In this document: piece by piece, positions 25,384 to 27,225 of the stretch | Layout: each line of letters starts with the position of its first letter | How positions within the stretch are numbered: the stretch's first letter is position 1 | Assembly (NCBI GenBank): GCA_019058515.1 | Contig: JAHPYY010000172.1 | Coordinates: forward strand, 1-27,225 | DNA: 27,225 bases | Direction of reading: 5' to 3' | Origin: Promethearchaeota archaeon | GTDB taxonomy: Archaea; Asgardarchaeota; Lokiarchaeia; Sigynarchaeales; SOKP01 | Notes under the pieces: generated by a model | Databases searched by the model: none | The model's input: only the letters and a program-made list of their open reading frames with translations | What the model was told of the DNA's origin: nothing | Translations under genes and position numbers: made by a program

Positions 25384-25491
25384 GGGCTATTAGCGCAGGC
25401 AGGTAGCGCAGCAGGCTTTTAACCTGAACGATGCTTTGTTTAAAAGCACATGGTTACAAGGTCGTGGGTTCAATTCCCACATAGCCCGCCA
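25384..25491 (+). tRNA. tRNA-Lys(TTT) with an intron in the anticodon stem
   Basis: Acceptor GGGCTAT (25384-25390) pairs fully with ATAGCCC (25481-25487); discriminator is G and CCA (25489-25491) is encoded. The D stem is GCGC/GCGC, the T arm GTGGG-TTCAATT-CCCAC. The anticodon arm is GCAGG-CTTTTAA-CCTG with anticodon TTT at 25418-25420. About 31 extra bases (25427-25457) interrupt between the fourth base of the 3' stem strand and the variable region. AACC (25421-25424) pairs with GGTT (25452-25455) between 3-base bulges TGA and ACA, a bulge-helix-bulge that predicts the splice sites. Splicing there leaves a G-A pair at 27:43; keeping C25457 would restore G-C, so the 3' site is uncertain by one base. 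Confidence 0.88.
25427..25457 (+). other. Non-canonical tRNA-Lys intron
   Basis: The intron holds an internal hairpin (TGCTTT/AAAGCA, 25432-25437 with 25443-25448). It lies after position 42, not at the canonical 37/38 site. The 3' boundary may be 25456 instead of 25457. Confidence 0.7.
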
Positions 25492-25526
25492 TATATTGGT
25501 GCTTATAACGCTTCATAATTGAGAGA

Positions 25527-26561
25527 TTAGCTTTTAAAATGTTCAAATCCACCGAATCTTATTTCTTTTTTTTCTCCATTAATAATTACATATATTTTTT
25601 CCTCGGATATAACCTTACCCACCTTCAATAGCGTCCCACCTTTAGATTGGATTTTTTTTAATGAAATATCCCAGCGTTCGGGGTTAAGGGTAAAAATGTG
25701 ACTGAATTCTTCGCCGCCTTTTAATACTAAATCTTCAATCGAGACATTATACTCTTTTGCGTATTCAAAAGCTTCCTTTTCTACTAAATTTTTATCGAGA
25801 TTAAGTTCAAATCCAATTCCAGGATTTGATTGCATTAAATCCATCAAGCTTCTAAGAAGTCCATCAGAGGAGTCAATACTGGAATTCGCGACCTTTAATT
25901 CTGAAAGATAAAGAGCCTCATACCCTAGATCGCTAGGTTTTAAAACACTTTTTGTAGACTTTTGATATTTTTCCATTAGGTTATGATTGGCTTCTTTCTT
26001 TAAAATTATATCAAAACCTACTCCATTCAAGCCAAATTTTTTGTTGATAAGAACTATATCGTTTTCTTTTATTCCTGCACGGGTTATTATTTCGCCTTTT
26101 TTATTGGAGCCAAAGACAGTAGGATTAACAATAAGTTCGAGAGTTTCATTAACATCCCCTCCAAGATATTCGATTTTTAATTTTTCGCACTCGCACATAA
26201 TTCCTTCGATTAATGCTCTTAAATCGGTAATTAACATATCTCTTGGTAACCCTAGGGATATAATTATAAATTTTGGTGTAATTCCCTTCACGATCAGGTC
26301 GCTTACATTCATTATTACCGCTTTTCTACCGATTTGGAAGAATTCCATCTGAGAGGGGACATCAGTTGAACTTACAAGCATATCTGAATTACAACCAAAT
26401 TGGAGAGACTGTTCGCTTGAGGTTGATTGCTTAAAAGGCAAATGATAAAAAAAAGCGTCATCCAAAGGGGGGATTTTCTTGTTTTTTTCAAAAAGTAAGG
26501 ATCTAATTAAATTAATAACACCCTTTTCCCTAAGATCTTCGACTTTTTCTACCTTATTCAT
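25527..26561 (-). CDS. thiL: Thiamine-monophosphate kinase
   Basis: A 344-residue ThiL of the AIR-synthase-related superfamily. Visible motifs: 'PPLDDAFF' (metal/ATP aspartates near 32-39), 'STDVP' and 'IGRKAVIMNVSDLIVKGITPKFIIISLGLP' (N-terminal signature), 'YLGGDVNE', 'DSSDGLLRSL' and 'LKGGEEFSHIFTL' near the C-terminus. It phosphorylates thiamine monophosphate to the diphosphate cofactor, the last step of thiamine synthesis. No other thiamine genes are in the window. Start is ATG 26559-26561. It is flanked by two plus-strand tRNA genes and appears to be a single-gene unit. Confidence 0.9.
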   Translation of the reverse strand: MNKVEKVEDLREKGVINLIRSLLFEKNKKIPPLDDAFFYHLPFKQSTSSEQSLQFGCNSDMLVSSTDVPSQMEFFQIGRKAVIMNVSDLIVKGITPKFIIISLGLPRDMLITDLRALIEGIMCECEKLKIEYLGGDVNETLELIVNPTVFGSNKKGEIITRAGIKENDIVLINKKFGLNGVGFDIILKKEANHNLMEKYQKSTKSVLKPSDLGYEALYLSELKVANSSIDSSDGLLRSLMDLMQSNPGIGFELNLDKNLVEKEAFEYAKEYNVSIEDLVLKGGEEFSHIFTLNPERWDISLKKIQSKGGTLLKVGKVISEEKIYVIINGEKKEIRFGGFEHFKS

Positions 26562-26635
26562 TACAAAAGGTTTAAAATTCTTCTAGAATTAATATAAAAT
26601 AATAAAAACCTTGCCTCTGTGGCTTAGTGGTATAA

Positions 26636-26663
26636 CGACGGTTAAATTCTAATCGATGTATTA
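26636..26663 (+). other. tRNA-Thr intron 1 (D arm)
   Basis: GTAT (26630-26633) can pair with GTAT (26658-26661) using two G-U pairs, flanked by 3-base bulges AAC and TAA; an internal hairpin CGGTTA/TAATCG lies inside. Cleavage after the second bulge base gives boundaries 26636-26663 and a perfect D stem. The outer helix is poor, so the boundaries are uncertain by one or two bases. Confidence 0.65.
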
Positions 26664-26699
26664 AGCAATTGATTCGTAATCAATAGATCGGGGGTTCAA

Positions 26700-26729
26700 A
26701 CGCTGAAAAAACTATTTTTGGCGGAATAA
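26700..26729 (+). other. tRNA-Thr intron 2 (T loop)
   Basis: GTTC (26694-26697) pairs with GAAT (26724-26727) between bulges AAA (26698-26700) and AAT (26728-26730), with the T stem as outer helix and CGCT…GGCG plus AAAAA/TTTTT inside. Cleavage after the second bulge base on each side gives exactly a TTCAATT loop. Confidence 0.8.
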
Positions 26730-26745
26730 TTCCCCCCAGGGGCTT

Positions 26746-27225
26746 TCAAACTTTTTCTGTGGTTGTGAACTTGTTTAATAATTGCAACGCTAATGTCCTA
26801 AAAGCTTCATCAATATTTTCCCCAGTTTTAGCAGAAGTTTCTATGTAGGTTAATCCTAATTTTTCCGCTAACTCTTCTCCATCCTCCGTGGACACTTGTC
26901 TGTCTAAATCGATCTTATTTCCGACTAGAATTAAGGAAATGTTTTTTGTTACGTTTATAGTCTCATCGCGCCAAAGATCTATATTATCGAAAGTATCCTT
27001 CCGAGTCACATCAAAAACCAAAATTCCCGCTTCGGCATTTGCAGCATACGACTTTCTCACTCTTTTAAATTGGCTCTGTCCGGCTAAATCCCAAATAACA
27101 AACCTCACGCGGGTGTTTAAATCGTCAAATTCGCATTCCTTCTTCATTATTGATGTCCCGATGGTCGATTTGTAATCGACATCGAAACTGTCCTCCACAA
27201 ATCTGTGCACCATGCTTGTTTTTCC
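26746..27225 (-). CDS. Ras/Rab-like small GTPase (5' end outside window)
   Basis: The frame runs off the right edge, so the N-terminus including most of the P-loop is missing; the first visible residues are GKTS, the end of the G1 motif. G2 threonine is in 'DYKSTIGTS', G3 is 'WDLAGQ', G4 'NKID' and G5 'ETSAK', all intact. 'FVIWDLAGQSQFKRVRKSYAANAEAGILVFDVTRKDTFDNIDLW' is the Rab/Ras switch II pattern. Such Rab-like GTPases are a hallmark of Asgard archaea. The C-terminus ends '…KFTTTEKV', with no cysteine, so lipid anchoring by prenylation is not expected. Its TGA stop (26746-26748) lies one base from the convergent tRNA-Thr. Confidence 0.93.
   Translation of the reverse strand, partial: GKTSMVHRFVEDSFDVDYKSTIGTSIMKKECEFDDLNTRVRFVIWDLAGQSQFKRVRKSYAANAEAGILVFDVTRKDTFDNIDLWRDETINVTKNISLILVGNKIDLDRQVSTEDGEELAEKLGLTYIETSAKTGENIDEAFRTLALQLLNKFTTTEKV

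Larger units (their letters stand above)
26613..26744 (+). tRNA. tRNA-Thr(CGT) with two introns, in the D arm and the T loop
   Basis: Acceptor GCCTCTG (26613-26619) pairs with CAGGGGC (26737-26743) with one G-T pair; discriminator T26744, no encoded CCA. The anticodon arm is ATTGA-TTCGTAA-TCAAT (26668-26684), anticodon CGT. The D stem GCTT (26622-26625) pairs with AAGC only if about 28 bases (26636-26663) are removed; the mature arm is GCTT-AGTGGTATA-AAGC. The T stem GGGGG (26690-26694) pairs with CCCCC (26732-26736) and a normal TTCAATT loop results if 30 bases (26700-26729) are removed. Bulge-helix-bulge folds support both introns. G1-C72, C2-G71 and U73 fit archaeal threonine identity. AT-rich sequence at 26586-26604 probably includes the TATA box. 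Confidence 0.85.

Noticed and set aside
26622..26640. D stem of tRNA-Thr formed with the adjacent AACG without an intron
   Set aside because: It leaves mismatched pairs and over 25 unexplained bases before the anticodon stem; AAGC at 26663-26666 pairs perfectly.
1..27225. CRISPR array, rRNA or phage module
   Set aside because: No regularly spaced direct repeats, no rRNA signature sequence and no phage structural or integrase genes were seen.

Overview
The window is archaeal, AT-rich and gene-dense, and it most likely comes from an Asgard archaeon (Lokiarchaeia-like). The information-processing genes are archaeal: an unsplit RNA polymerase B subunit, RpoH, TFE, MBF1, PAN, archaeal NAC, Cbf5 and archaeal-type promoters. 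The right edge carries a Ras/Rab-like small GTPase of the kind abundant in Asgard genomes. The lineage is an inference from gene content; no phylogeny was run.

Layout. (1) 1-1458: two convergent zinc-ribbon proteins, one cut by the window start. (2) 1643-2920: a decayed TnpB gene with two in-frame stops and a lost RuvC aspartate. (3) 2980-5919: an unknown gene, then a minus-strand metabolic group (MfnA-type decarboxylase, MazG-like pyrophosphohydrolase, PyrE). (4) 6066-9503: an accessory-looking stretch of membrane-anchored surface proteins, a multi-pass membrane protein, a winged-helix regulator and a small zinc-tailed membrane protein. (5) 9752-13315: anaerobic ribonucleotide reductase NrdD interrupted by a 474-residue homing-endonuclease intein. 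(6) 13756-17234: a protein-quality block (small membrane protein, NAC, PUA protein, PAN) with MBF1 divergent. (7) 17287-19636: TFE with no ordinary start codon, an unknown neighbour and two small membrane proteins. (8) 19721-25148: rpoB, rpoH, an RsmC-like methyltransferase and cbf5, all minus strand. (9) 25384-27225: tRNA-Lys, ThiL, tRNA-Thr and the GTPase.

The most striking items are RNA genes. tRNA-Thr(CGT) can only be folded if two introns are removed, one in the D arm and one in the T loop. tRNA-Lys(TTT) carries an intron in the 3' strand of its anticodon stem. For each intron a bulge-helix-bulge (4 bp flanked by two 3-nt bulges) can be drawn from the sequence. Other points are the TFE start problem, separation of rpoB from rpoA genes, and several inverted repeats at promoters.

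Functionally, the right two thirds is a transcription, translation and protein-quality neighbourhood: RNA polymerase core (RpoB, RpoH), general factors (TFE, MBF1), RNA modification (Cbf5, methyltransferase), nascent-chain handling (NAC) and proteasomal unfolding (PAN). The left third mixes metabolism with surface, membrane and mobile-element genes.
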